A stretch of DNA of 64,000 bases from Symbiodinium natans (lineage: Eukaryota > Sar > Dinophyceae > Suessiales > Symbiodiniaceae). This document shows, piece after piece, positions 25,190-36,039 of the stretch (position 1 is its first letter; every line of letters begins with the position of its first letter). The notes beneath the pieces were generated by a model. It saw only the letters and a program-made list of their open reading frames with translations, made no database searches and was not told the origin of the DNA. The DNA lies in assembly GCA_905221605.1 (NCBI GenBank), contig CAJNDS010000824.1, forward strand, positions 801,501 through 865,500, read 5' to 3'. The position numbers were made by a program, and so were the translations under genes.

Positions 25190-26620
25190 GTCCCACGGGT
25201 CGCTCGCTTCGCGGATGCGGGTAGGGCAGCGACAGCGCTCTTCGCACGGCGGCGCGCATAAAGGGCGGCACATCTTGCAGAGTAGGCACGGGCCGGCGCA
25301 ACTCCTCACTCAGGTCAATGCCCCATCCAAGCTTGCCCAGGCCTTTTCGGGCAACACGGCCACGTGCTGCGAGCACTCTTCGTACTAGTGGGTGGTGGGA
25401 ACGCCGGCTGGACATGTGGTAGTAGTGTTGCGAGCGCGCCCCCCCAACGCCAGCGCCCACGCTCGCGCAGTCCTGTGTGTTGCCGGAGCATGCGAAGGGC
25501 AGGAGACCGTGGATGCTGCGGCACGGTTGTTTGCGCTGCCACCGGGGCCGCTACCCCTAGCTTCAGCCGTGCTGCTTTGCCAGGCCTCGCCTCGGACGGC
25601 TACTTCACAGCAGCGGCGCAAACGGCGTTCTTCGAACAGTACGGGAGTGTGCTTGTTGCTGCTACGGCGCCGGCTTTGGCGGCAGATTTTCGCACGGCTC
25701 TGGGCCGCAACGGGCCACCGTCCCCCGCCCCGAGCCGCGGCCGGGCCGTCGTGGTCCCGAGCGAGGGCGGGGTCGCAACCGAGCGGCGACATGCCTCATC
25801 CGTCAGGAACCCCGTGGTGAGAACACGCGTGCTCGCAGGGCACCATGCTCGGCGGTTGCGCGTCTTGCCACGGAAGCGCGGCGGGAACCTCGGCAGCTGC
25901 CCTTACCCTTCTTGCGGTCCCCGTGCCAGCTTTGACTCTTGCTGGGTTGCAAGAAACACATGGGAAGTCGTATGAAGTCGTGTACTTCACTGGGGTCGAC
26001 GGCTTTTCGGTTGGCCACGCGGTTCACCTAGTCATGCTGTTCAGGGCCAAGTCGGGTGGTATGATGCTGACACCACTCGTTATCCGGGCAGCTGGTTTGT
26101 GGGCCCTGCATGGCCCGGCTACTGGGGTTGCCCGAGGGTTGCTTTGCAGGGCAGCTTGCGCATTTTGCTGACCAACACCCTTGATGCTGCGTTTCGTGCG
26201 TGCGTTACTTGTGGCGACTGCATGCTCGAGTGGGGGGGCTCTGGACGCCAAAACCCCAGACGTGGCACAAGCTGAGCGGTGGTCTGCAACGGCAAGTGCG
26301 GGGCGCCAGCAGGAGCGGCAGCCGCAGCCGTCGCAAGAGGAGCACACGGAGGTGAGCGGGCGGCAGGGCAACAGCTTGCGGACGTAGGGAAAACTGTGAG
26401 CGCACGGCCCGAATGGGGTCCAGCTTGCGAGAGCAGCAGCGCTCGGACGCAGGGTCGAGGTGAGAAAGGTGCGTCTCGAGGGCGCGCTCGTCGCCACGCA
26501 GGCGGGGGCTGCGTGGCGGGGTCAGCCCTGGGGGGCGCGGGGCGTACGCCGTCAGAATGGCGATCGAGGGCTGACGCTAAAGCATGGCTGCCAGAACAGG
26601 GTCCACAGCTTCTGAGGATT
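25190..26620. other. GC-rich block with overlapping open frames
   Basis: Base composition is clearly more GC-rich than the flanks. Frames stay open for 135-203 codons on both strands (for example 25364-25975 plus and 25385-25792 minus), a general result of low stop-codon density in GC-rich DNA. A plus-strand frame ending at 26171 reads GKSYEVVYFTGVDGF and could be an exon, but no domain or splice site is convincing. No gene is called. Confidence 0.4.
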
Positions 26621-26982
26621 TTTTTTTCCCGCGAGATCGGCCAATGATCAAGGTCGGAGGCCTAGCCTACTGCAACCGGACTCAGCAGGCAGCACTAAGC
26701 GGAAAAGGCAGGGACGTACGGACTTGCCAGGGCATGACAAGACCAGGTGCCCATGTCTATCCGAAAACGATCCCCGGCAGCCAAGCATCCCAGCCATGCA
26801 CAAGGCCACTCACACAACCCCAACAGGATTAGGATTGGCGACGGCCCGTGCATGGAAGAGAGAAGGCGGATCGTGTATTTTCAAGCTGGTTTGTCTTAAG
26901 GACTTACGCAAAAGGACATCCAAAAGAAAACGTGTCATGAATTCTAAAGTGAAGAAGCAGCACATCGTTCTCGAAGTCAGTC

Positions 26983-27219
26983 TCAACGTTTGCCGTATTT
27001 GCTTAAGGCACCAACTCCAAGGGCCAGGAACGAAACAAAGAAAGTTAGCCATGGTAGTAGCAGCAGCGCCAAGACATCTGGAGGTTCTGCAATTTCCATC
27101 ACGAGCCATGCAAGAAATCTCTCAAGCATAAGACGTTTGGTGTTTTTGCTTAAGGCACCAACCCCAGAAGCAGAAAAAAAACACAAGACAACAAGCAGAA
27201 CTAGTTGCGTCTCACGCAA
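26983..27219 (-). CDS. Small hydrophobic ORF with an internal duplication
   Basis: A 78-codon frame containing two similar segments, LCFFSASGVGALSKNTKR and FVSFLALGVGALSKYGKR, each preceded by a hydrophobic stretch that could span a membrane. The DNA repeat behind it (GCTTAAGGCACCAA on the plus strand, near 27000 and 27151) is visible. It lies just downstream of the reverse transcriptase ORF on the same strand. No family is recognised; it may be only a local duplication that happens to be open. Confidence 0.2.
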   Translation of the reverse strand: MRETQLVLLVVLCFFSASGVGALSKNTKRLMLERFLAWLVMEIAEPPDVLALLLLPWLTFFVSFLALGVGALSKYGKR

Positions 27220-27385
27220 TGCGACAAAGGGCAGAGTGATTCAATGGGAGCCACGGGGTTAAAAGAACAGTTCGGACAGCAAACCAAAACCTGAAACAAA
27301 ACAAAAAAGAACCAAAAAAAAAATCTTGCAACCATGAGTGACGCACTGGCAAGACTGTTTAGGGAAGAGCGCACCCCTGGTTTTC

Positions 27386-30300
27386 TCAGCGCTTGTCCAG
27401 GAGTCGTAGGAGCTCGCCTGACGCCCGCACCCATCGAGTGACACTCCAAGCATCAGTTAGATTGCTGCCGACTGACCTCCGAGCATCAGCGCAGCCCCAG
27501 TCTGGAACATTGCACATGATCTGCATTGCCACATCACAGTCAAAGAATAAATGCTCGATATCTTCCAAGAGATTGCTGGAACAAAATCTGCATGGAGCAG
27601 CCGGCCCAAGAGCAGCATGCGAGAAGTAGCCTTGAAGTTTAAGCTGAACCCAAGCTTGGGCATCGGAGATGCGAATCCCGAGATCTGCCAACTGATGCAC
27701 CGTCCAACTCAGCTTCGAGTAGCTTAACCAGTGCTGAATGTTTTTTGAACAAGAGTGCCAATTTGCCTGCTCATGCGCACGGACAGCAGGAAGAACAACT
27801 GTCACAGCGTGATAGTGCAACTTAGCCTTGATCTGCTTGACAGAAAGGACTGAAGTATCAATACCGAGCTCTGGTAGTCCCAGTTGCTGCTCTTTGCGCA
27901 GCACGCTGGCCGACCAGGACGACGGTTCGTTTTCAGCCAGCCGCAAAATCTCATTTTCAGAGCTGTAGCGAGCATCATTGCGGGCACGCCGCCGCACCAT
28001 GATAGCTCGGCTCCACGCGGTCGCTGACAAGCGATCCAGAACACCCAGCTCATGCATCAAGACAACCCGAAGTACTGCGTAGCACCTCAGGATCTTCTTG
28101 AGCAAGGATGCCTGCAACCCATTGACCTGTTTTTCGAAGAACGGAACTTGAACTGTGAGTTCGATCGCGTGGGATGCCGACGGAAGTAACCTTGTACGAA
28201 AGGCAAGAAGGAGTGCATGCATTGGAAAGCCTGCAGACGACAGCTCAGTCAACAGCATATGCATCTTCGAAGGTCCGCGGGAGAGGATACACTGCAGGTG
28301 AGCTCTGCCATCAAATTGGGCCCCCAAGGAGACTCCAAGCTGGACATGTGAATCCACAAAATCCACACGGGAGCCTTGCAAGACCAGCGGTCGCACCTTA
28401 GCAAACCCATGCGCCAGAATACAGTTTTTGCCTGTTTTGTAAACATATTGGTCCAATGAGGCTGCCTCACCCAAGACATCAGTGGCACGGGTCGCATGGC
28501 CCAACGATGCCACTGGAACCCGAGTGTCATCCACAAAGCTTCGCAGTCCACGACGTACTGTGGACGCCAGGTCCAAAAGTACCAGTCTGATGGTATCATT
28601 CGGGGCAGCTTTCATGACATCCATCCAAGTAAGGGTCAAATCGCAAACCATGTCATACAGCATCCTAGCCACATCCATGTCATAAGGGGCGTCTGCAGAA
28701 CCATCTGCACAGGCATGGTAGGCCGAAACAGCCTCCATCGGAGGATCAAGGCCTACGCCTACCATCCGCTCTTGAGATAGGGTTCCCAGATTTGCCTGCG
28801 CCAGACAGAATTGTAGGGGAGACAACTTGCGTCCTTCAACGGTGCCGACATCAATGGAAAAGCTACGAGATCGAGCAACACCTTTCACCACACTCATGGA
28901 GGTGGACTTCAGGAGCTCATCAGCAATGAGCCAAGAAGCCGGGCATGTCACAACGCTCTGAAGATTGGCCAGAATAGGTGTTCGCCATTGTGTGTCAAAG
29001 GCCTCGCGACGGTCTGTGAACACAACTCCGAAGGGTAGGCTCAGCGCTTTGCGAAGCGAGGCTGCGGCAAGATCTGTCGCGACCACGACAAGTGACTCAG
29101 CACGGCCCTCTTGAATGCAGCCTACATGGTTCCACGTCTGCTGCTCTAGCTGCATCCACAGCTCCTCCTGCAAACGTCCTTGGGCCGAGTTGAGGCCAAG
29201 GATGCGGTAGGACGAGAAACATTGCGGATCTCGCTTGGGCTTGCGAGTGTGGTAGAGGTCTTGTACCGTCCACCATCGCGGGGTCATGCCTAGCATATAC
29301 GCCAAGAATTGAAGCGCTTGCACAAGAGCTGACACGCTGGGAACTTCTGCAAGGAGGGCAGCGTATGGAAGGCCTCGACACGCAGCTTGTGCATCGATAC
29401 AACTGCATGCTTTTTGAAAGCACTCAGCTGTCAGAGCAGCTGGCTGCTGCAGCGTAGACCACTGCTGCTCACGCACGTGGCATCTGAGGATCTCCAATTC
29501 GGCATCGGCCTCGACGCGATGGACTGGATCAGCAGTGTCAGGTACACATTGGAAATTCCGTATGTAATCACAGGCACCTTCCAAGAGGTCATGTCCTGTA
29601 ATAACCTGATCCGTACTGGTGACCATATATTCCGGCAAGCCAGGAGAAGATTTGCGGAGACATTTGGCCAGGAAGGACTCAGCGGAGGAAGACATTTGGT
29701 GGCAAAGATCCAAGTACGTAAGCTGTCGCCGGGTGCTGACAGCACTTTTGTGCTGGGCAACGGCATGTCGGAATTGCGACCTTTTGGCCCTGATGTCTGC
29801 CAGAGCACAAGCACTTCCTGGCATACCTTTGTGTGCTCTATGTGCTTTGCAAGCACGCAACAAGTCTTGAAACTCTGAGGAGGCATCGCATGGGGCGGGT
29901 GGCTGCGGGACCGTGTGGGGACCACAACATCCTGGCGTGCAGCGCCACGTGGCCCGCCCAACGACACGGTCGAACTCCCACAACAACTGGGCTCCGCAAT
30001 GGCGACACGGGCTTGCAGCTTCTGCGAGCGCTTGGAGGGAATCCAAACGCACCTCTTGGGCACATCCGGGGCCCGCGCCATGCAGCAATCCCCGCATCGT
30101 GCCGGATGGAGATTGGGGCCCTTTGCATTTCCCGGTGCGGCAGCTGCACGAAAACAATCCCCCCCAAGCGGCGGACTGCAGCGACGGCGTTGCAGCAGAG
30201 GAGGGTGACACCCGGCGGTGGCCTGGGTTCAGGCGCATCGTTAGATGTGAACGTCCGCAATGCGCAATCCGGGACGGCCTCACGCACCGTCGATTCTCCA

Positions 30301-30676
30301 GCGATCCGGTCCGGCATGCCGACGCCGTGGCGCTGGCAGCTCTTAGGGCAGCGACCATGCCGGCACAGCGGGCACAGCAGATCCGCTGGACCTTCGGCCT
30401 GCGCACGACACTGTGCCGTGCAGCAGCCCAAATGCATGTGGTGCCGGCGGCAGGGCAGAACACTCGCGGCGCGTGTGCGGCTGCAAAGGACATGATGGCA
30501 GACCAGCAGGCGACGAAGGCGCGCGAGGAGTCGGATGAACTGGGCTGCCTCCTCGCTCCAACGCCTTCCGAGCTCAATCCCGACCACAACGAGCCGGCAC
30601 AACCCGAGTGGTTGCGCGCCGGCATAAGACTGTGCCCGATTCGTGAGGAATCAGGCGGGCGCCCGTCAGGAGGCAA
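27386..30676 (-). CDS. Non-LTR-type reverse transcriptase ORF (1096 codons)
   Basis: One uninterrupted frame. Reverse transcriptase landmarks run in order: motif A TDRREAFD (residues 554-561), motif B VEGRKLSPLQFCLA (613-626), catalytic FVDD (714-717, bases 28526-28537), the following KTGKNCILAHG (747-757) and an LGV turn (780-782). Near the C-terminus a C-x2-C-x9-H-x4-C motif (C1029, C1032, H1042, C1047) matches the zinc-binding segment after many LINE reverse transcriptases. A second Cys-rich patch, CRHCGAQLLWEFDR, lies at 224-237. No apurinic-type endonuclease and no RNase H were seen. The first 200 residues are Arg/Ser/Ala-rich and may not be coding, so the true start is uncertain. The frame is intact and the catalytic aspartates are present. 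It is unrelated at the residue level to the 47-63 kb element. Confidence 0.85.
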   Translation of the reverse strand: MPPDGRPPDSSRIGHSLMPARNHSGCAGSLWSGLSSEGVGARRQPSSSDSSRAFVACWSAIMSFAAAHAPRVFCPAAGTTCIWAAARHSVVRRPKVQRICCARCAGMVAALRAASATASACRTGSLENRRCVRPSRIAHCGRSHLTMRLNPGHRRVSPSSAATPSLQSAAWGGLFSCSCRTGKCKGPQSPSGTMRGLLHGAGPGCAQEVRLDSLQALAEAASPCRHCGAQLLWEFDRVVGRATWRCTPGCCGPHTVPQPPAPCDASSEFQDLLRACKAHRAHKGMPGSACALADIRAKRSQFRHAVAQHKSAVSTRRQLTYLDLCHQMSSSAESFLAKCLRKSSPGLPEYMVTSTDQVITGHDLLEGACDYIRNFQCVPDTADPVHRVEADAELEILRCHVREQQWSTLQQPAALTAECFQKACSCIDAQAACRGLPYAALLAEVPSVSALVQALQFLAYMLGMTPRWWTVQDLYHTRKPKRDPQCFSSYRILGLNSAQGRLQEELWMQLEQQTWNHVGCIQEGRAESLVVVATDLAAASLRKALSLPFGVVFTDRREAFDTQWRTPILANLQSVVTCPASWLIADELLKSTSMSVVKGVARSRSFSIDVGTVEGRKLSPLQFCLAQANLGTLSQERMVGVGLDPPMEAVSAYHACADGSADAPYDMDVARMLYDMVCDLTLTWMDVMKAAPNDTIRLVLLDLASTVRRGLRSFVDDTRVPVASLGHATRATDVLGEAASLDQYVYKTGKNCILAHGFAKVRPLVLQGSRVDFVDSHVQLGVSLGAQFDGRAHLQCILSRGPSKMHMLLTELSSAGFPMHALLLAFRTRLLPSASHAIELTVQVPFFEKQVNGLQASLLKKILRCYAVLRVVLMHELGVLDRLSATAWSRAIMVRRRARNDARYSSENEILRLAENEPSSWSASVLRKEQQLGLPELGIDTSVLSVKQIKAKLHYHAVTVVLPAVRAHEQANWHSCSKNIQHWLSYSKLSWTVHQLADLGIRISDAQAWVQLKLQGYFSHAALGPAAPCRFCSSNLLEDIEHLFFDCDVAMQIMCNVPDWGCADARRSVGSNLTDAWSVTRWVRASGELLRLLDKR

Positions 30677-31790
30677 ACCGTCCGCGCGCTGCAGTGTGCA
30701 GGCGACATGTTCCCCGCACGCGTCCCTCGCGTTCGCACACGCGCGTCAAGGCTTGTAGAGCTCCGTCCCGACTGGGGCGCGTGAGTTGGCACGCGTAGCG
30801 GTGGGGCCATCGTGGGTCAGATGCCATGTGAGGTGCGGGTGAAAACACCGGACGTGCACAGCCAACTAGCAGCCCCGGGCTCCGTTTTTGCGCTTCTGCG
30901 CTGCGACGTGCCTCCCGACGTTGGCGTCAAACTGTGGAGTTCAATTGCTCGGGCAATCAGCTCCCTCGGCTTGCTGGCCACGCGGCAGGACTCCTGCAAA
31001 ACATCTTCTAGCGCGGCGTCCCTGTCAGCGGCCTTGCAATCGCACTGGCGCCCGCAAAAGATGCACATCGCCGCAGCGCAGATTGCGGGTCCACTTGCCT
31101 GGAGCGCTCTCACGTTGCGGAGTCAGTCAAGGCCTCGTGTACCGTGACACATGGGCATAGTGAGAACAGTTCTTATTTTCAGAACGCCTTTTTACGTCAG
31201 CAGTCTCCAACAATCAGCGCAGCGGCAGGCGGCTGGGTCCTTCCACGTCAGCAAAAGCCAGGATCTCATCCAGCTCCGGCGCCGCAGTCAACGCGGGCGC
31301 CGGCAGGGCCCGCGCGCGTCCAGCTGCACCGCATCTTCGTGCCACCGCCCTCCCACCTCACAACCGAGGACGCATAGGCTTTGCGCGCCACCGGCCACCA
31401 GTTCGAGGTAGGTGGCGTGCTTCGCGCCGTGCGGCGGCCCTCAAGACAGCCCCATCCGCCGCCGCCGCGCCTGGGTGGGGCGCGCCGTGTTCTCACTCAG
31501 GTCCCAAAACAGAAAGATTGCACACGCTGTCGACACACATTCGGTGGAGACAACCATCGTACCTCCAGATCGTCACGCTTCCCTGCCATCTGTAAGGCAA
31601 GTTATACACCTGGGAAGTCCAAACTAATGCTGGAATACACTTTAAACACGGAACCTCCGCGTTGCACGGAACCTCCGCGTTGGAGACGGGATTCAGAGAG
31701 AATGCAGAGGCGGGCCATGCCTTTGGACTGGTCTGCTGGGGCTTGGGGCTGAAGGCCGTCTGGTCCCCCAGTAGTGGTTGGCCCGCATCA
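30677..31790. other. Unassigned GC-rich DNA
   Basis: GC-rich with overlapping short frames and no recognised gene. It could contain the 5' part of the reverse transcriptase element, but no endonuclease motif was found in the frames read. Confidence 0.45.
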
Positions 31791-32118
31791 CTACTGCTGG
31801 CCGATGACCGCTAGCGCCTCGATCTCGTAGTGTGCATGCACTAGAAACATGCTGTGTTCCATGTCGCGCTCCCCCGCCTGTGACTCGGCCAAGCCGTAGT
31901 GCACCACCTGTTCGCCGATGCCGTGGCACGCACGCATCGCTTTCCAGACGTGCAGAACACGATTCAAAACGCGTGGGAACAACATTGTGAGCGGCACGCC
32001 ACTTCCTGCGCAGAGAATGTTAGTGTTATGCTGTCGCTGGTAACGAACGTCGGATGCCCCAGGACCAAAAGCGATCCAGGTGCACGATGGTGCACACTTC
32101 AGATTGCTTGGCAGCCAT
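31791..32118 (-). CDS. Candidate two-exon small protein, 91 residues, unknown
   Basis: The proposed exons are 32118-32058 (ATG start, 20 codons plus one base) and 32005-31791 (ending in TAG). The intron between them is 52 nt, starts GCATCC and ends CTCTGCGCAG before GAAG. A CACTAAC branch-like word and a short pyrimidine tract precede the acceptor. The phase fits. The product begins MAAKQSEVCTIVHLDRF and ends with a natural-looking, mixed-composition segment (VHYGLAESQAGERDMEHSM, then HAHYEIEALAVIG). No family is recognised. The ATG may be internal, with further exons upstream. Confidence 0.35.
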
Positions 32119-34900
32119 GCTGCGAGCCGTGAAGCAAGTTGGGCGCCCATGCCACGGTCGCTTCGTTAGATGGCCGATGAGCCTACAACACGACGTGCCA
32201 CAAGGAGAAAGCTGCGAGCAAGGCGACGCGTTGGCACCGGCATTGCCTGCTCTGGCACAGCATGAAGCCTTGCTGGCAAACCGCCCGCGCACCGCGCGCG
32301 CTAGCCAATCGCAAAGGTACGCTGGTGACCCGTGACACTACGTTGCTACAAGACCTCACCCTGCAGGAGCCATCAGGAGCCACTCCATCTCTGTTGCTGC
32401 CGACGCTGCCGAAGGGTTGTCATGCTCCATCAGTCCGGCGAAAGAACGTCAGGGATCGACACGTCGCACGGGCGAAAAAACAAAATGCACGCGAACGACA
32501 TCCGTTAAGCGGAACCTGACTGTCTGCCGGTGCTTTGGTTGCCACGAAGCTGTGTGACCTCAGTGTGCAAATCGTTGGGCGTTTGCCGCATCCAGCTCAC
32601 GACCTCTGGATCTTTAGGCCTGTCCGTTCGGGGTGGCATCTTGCTCGCAGTCGACAGTATCTTTATGTCGTTTGATTTTCATAGTCGCCCACACCCAGGA
32701 AGCATCGCAAGCAGGCCTCGGACATGAGCAATTTTGATCGTTTGTGCTGGGCTGGTGTGCTCCTGAGCTCGGCATGTGTTGCGGAAAGCGTCAATCTGGG
32801 TGCGCTGGCGCCCTGGGTGCAACAGTGCCCTGGACAGGTCGCCGCAGTGGTGGTGCAACCGTTTGAGGTCCTCGCCATGCTTGCACACGCTGATTGTCGC
32901 CTCATGACGCGTCTTCTCCCAACAACACGTTCTGGCCTCATTTCAGCATTCGCTTTGGCCAAAAATTCCGACAAGATTGTTTAACGCTTCTTGGCCAGAT
33001 GGCTCCGAGTCGCCTTCAGAAACGCCGTCACTGTGTTGCTTGGCCGTGAGCTGCTTTCACTGCCTGACCTGAAGAGTTCAAAAAGCACAGACAAACTTGT
33101 GGCATGATACCACAATTCGTCGGCACCACGCCATGCGCCCGCAACGTGCGTTTTTGACCTTAGCCAACATCCGAAGCATTCTGGCAAGGCACCAGTGCAT
33201 CGTTTCGGCACGGCATGCCTGTACAGATTGTGCGATCAAACTGTCAAAATTATGGAGCATCGTCGTCGTCGTCGTCGTCGTGAGTCGTGAGGCATCGTCC
33301 ACTGTTGACATGGAGTTGTCGGAGGTTTTGCCAACCGCGCGAGCGCCTGAGTTGCAGCGATGTTGCAGTACGTCCTCATTGCCAGCAGGGCGGAAGGAAG
33401 GCGCAAAACGGCGGAGAGCGCAGGTTAAATGTAAAGATCGTGCTGTGCCTAGACCTTGCAACTTAAGGCCGACGACATGGTAGTACGGATGCACAGCACT
33501 TTGAAGTACTCGGCAGTGCCTTCTTGGAGGCATCTGGTTTAATCCCTTGAAGGTTGTAGGGGGTTGTGGAATAAAAAAAGAAGCAGGCTCATTGGGAACA
33601 CATGCAAGAAGAGGCTCCCTATGCGCGTCGATGCCTTTGCGTGTATGCCCAAAGCTTGTTGAACAAACTGTTGTATGCAACGACCGTGCCATGGTCACCT
33701 TCCTGGTTGGCAATGTCCACCTTGAGAGGCTTGCACGTGAAACCTTCCTGCACATCAAAAAAATTTATCTGAGGCATACACACGCGGGCAGACGATTCGC
33801 TGCACTTGCCCAGGTCATCCTTCAGGAGCCATAAAGATCGAGTGACGAGAAATTCGCGTCCACTGAACAAACACGACACGAGCAACACTCATGACAAATG
33901 AGCAACAAACGAACAACAAACCAGCAATAAACAACCAACACACAAACATCAAGCAAACCAACAAAATGAACAGCCCACGAATACCAAACAACAACACAAC
34001 AAACAGCAAACGAACATCATCTGAACAACAATCGGCCACCACCACCACCTCACTCAGTCAGTCAGTCGCTCACTCATTCAATCACGCTCTCACTCACCTA
34101 ATCACTACTATTGAAAGTTACTATTGTGTTTCTGGTTTCGAGACAGCCTGTCCCTTGTTCTGACAACGACGAAACTTGTCAACTCCTACGGTGCTCCGGT
34201 CCTCGAAGGCCGATTTTTCGGCCTGTTCACGGAGAAGACCTGCTTGCTGAAATGCTGATGCGGCGAACCTGCACTGAGTGGTTGAAGGTGCAGGGCTGCG
34301 GGGTTTCCGTTTACGGTTGGTTCTTGTGGGGTTCACGGGAAATGTTCTGCCAAACCATGCCAAGACTCTTTACCCAGTGCTCCGCTTGCTCGGTACTGCC
34401 TGATGCAGCCCGATGCTGGCAATACCCGTGTGCATGATTTTGCTCTTTGCTTCCCGTGCAAGAACCATTTCCTGAACAGTGCCTTCACCATCCACGCTGC
34501 CGACAACGTGGGGATCCTGACGTGTCTGCTGCGAAGGTTGCCGTTATGACAACGTATCTGACGCGTTTTGCCCAATAAACAATACAGGCCTTCTTGTCCG
34601 AGGATGCTTTCAGATTTTGTTGAGAAGGCGTCAACAACCTGAGCAGCAGCTGGACATTGCTTGGTTTGAACCAGATAAAACTTCGCCAACAGTTCGGCCT
34701 GTCGTCCTCCGGCGATATCACAGTCTCTGTCCATGCCCAAGCCATGAACAAACATGTCAACCAGCTGTGTGTCTTGTGTGGTGCAAGCGCACCACCATTT
34801 CTGAGTGGACACAGTTGCAGTAACAAAATGCGAACCTTGGTCATGCTTTTCGATCAATATTCATCCATGGGCACTGTTTGCTGCCATTCCTGTTTACTTC
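32119..34900. other. Unassigned DNA with possible minus-strand exons
   Basis: Minus-strand frames at 34333-34857 (for example GRQAELLAKFYLVQTKQC) and 33619-33888 (for example CKPLKVDIANQEGDHGTVV, after a TTTTTTTGATGTGCAG acceptor-like string) have protein-like composition and could be exons of the same gene as 31791-32118. Donors could not be matched, so no model is given. A plus-strand frame at 32724-32984 is also open. A (CGT)7 microsatellite lies at 33261-33281, and an AC-rich low-complexity patch at 33890-34100. Confidence 0.35.
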
Positions 34901-35880
34901 GCACATGCTTCAGACGCAAACAACATTTTGGGATGGCTTGCAAAGCCGACAACACGAACAAAAGCTTTGGCATCCAAGTTTTTCGATTTGCGACATGCCT
35001 TATAAACCCGTCTTAAAGGAAGGGACCACCAACCCATATAAGACATGCTTGTGTCCCCAAACGACCCTGATGCTCGTGGACATCAATCTTGGATTCCAGC
35101 TTTGCTGAAACTCCACTGCTAATTGCAAAATGTCAATGCACATGCACAGTGTATATCTAAAAAGCCAAAACAATCAGAACCTGGTCCGTGGTGACATGTG
35201 GGAGGAAAATCCATGCTCATGTGATGATTGTCAAAGTAAACGCCTATGGCCTATGGTACCCGAAACCAATCTCTGCAAGTCTTGTATCTGGACTCCACCC
35301 TTCATTCACAAGGTCCGTCGGACACTCACTTCGTTCCAGTTGCTTTTCAAAGTTGGAATGAAGGACCGAATCCATTTCGTTTCTGTTTTTTGAACTCTCC
35401 CGCACGTCGGAAAAGCCATGGGTCGCGTCGGTACGGAGGACTAAGCAGCCGATACGTCTTTAGATCAGCGGGCCGGAGGAGACAAGCACGACTCCGAGCT
35501 CATGACTGCACAATTCCCAGATCAAGTTTTTTTCAAGATCAGTTTCCAACTGATCACTGAAAGATGTTGGAAGATCTCCAACATTTCATTTGCTGAACTT
35601 TGGTATCTCCTCACGTGATATGGAATTTGGTCTGACGATCCAGGACAACACTACTGTCGGAGATCTTCAACAAAAGAGCCAGGGTTTTGTTTCACCTTGC
35701 AACACCAAATCTTCTTTCACTCACTCCGGACTCTTCCGCAAAGAAACTCTCCTCGCTTTATTCTGCTTCACTTTGCAGGCCGGAACAGCAATTTTCCACT
35801 CTGGACTTTCAAGACTCACCCAGTGTCAAGTTCTCCAGCCAAGCTCAGTTCAGTTCAGTAACACTCCAACGCGTCTTGCC
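34901..35880. other. Unassigned DNA
   Basis: Short ORFs only. The 18-mer ACACTCCAACGCGTCTTG at the right end (35861-35878) recurs at about 40845-40862, so this edge belongs to the dispersed repeat neighbourhood. Confidence 0.45.
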
Positions 35881-36039
35881 TTTTTTTTAAGCGGGCGCCC
35901 CTTTACCACATCAGCGGCCCAGTGGGCAGGTCTTGGCAACGGAAGGACATCTACTTTGAGAGCCAAACTGTACAAGCCAGCGAGTGTAAAAGAAGTCGTG
36001 ACTACAAAGAAGCAACCGCTAGCGCAGAGGCCCTTATTG
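35881..36039 (+). repeat. Dispersed repeat, copy 1
   Basis: Starts with T8, then a segment resembling GCGGACGCCTCTTTACTACA, then a block encoding on this strand RAKLYKPASVKEVVTTKKQP. The whole about 160-bp unit aligns with copy 3 (45430-45598, opposite strand) and its first 60 bp with copy 2 (41535-41594). The T run on the left equals an A tail on the other strand, so the unit may be a minus-strand retroposed sequence. The family is not recognised. Confidence 0.6.

Noticed and set aside
29838-30758. Long frames on both strands over the N-terminal part of the reverse transcriptase
   Set aside because: GC-rich DNA with few stops; Arg/Ala/Pro-rich products without domains.
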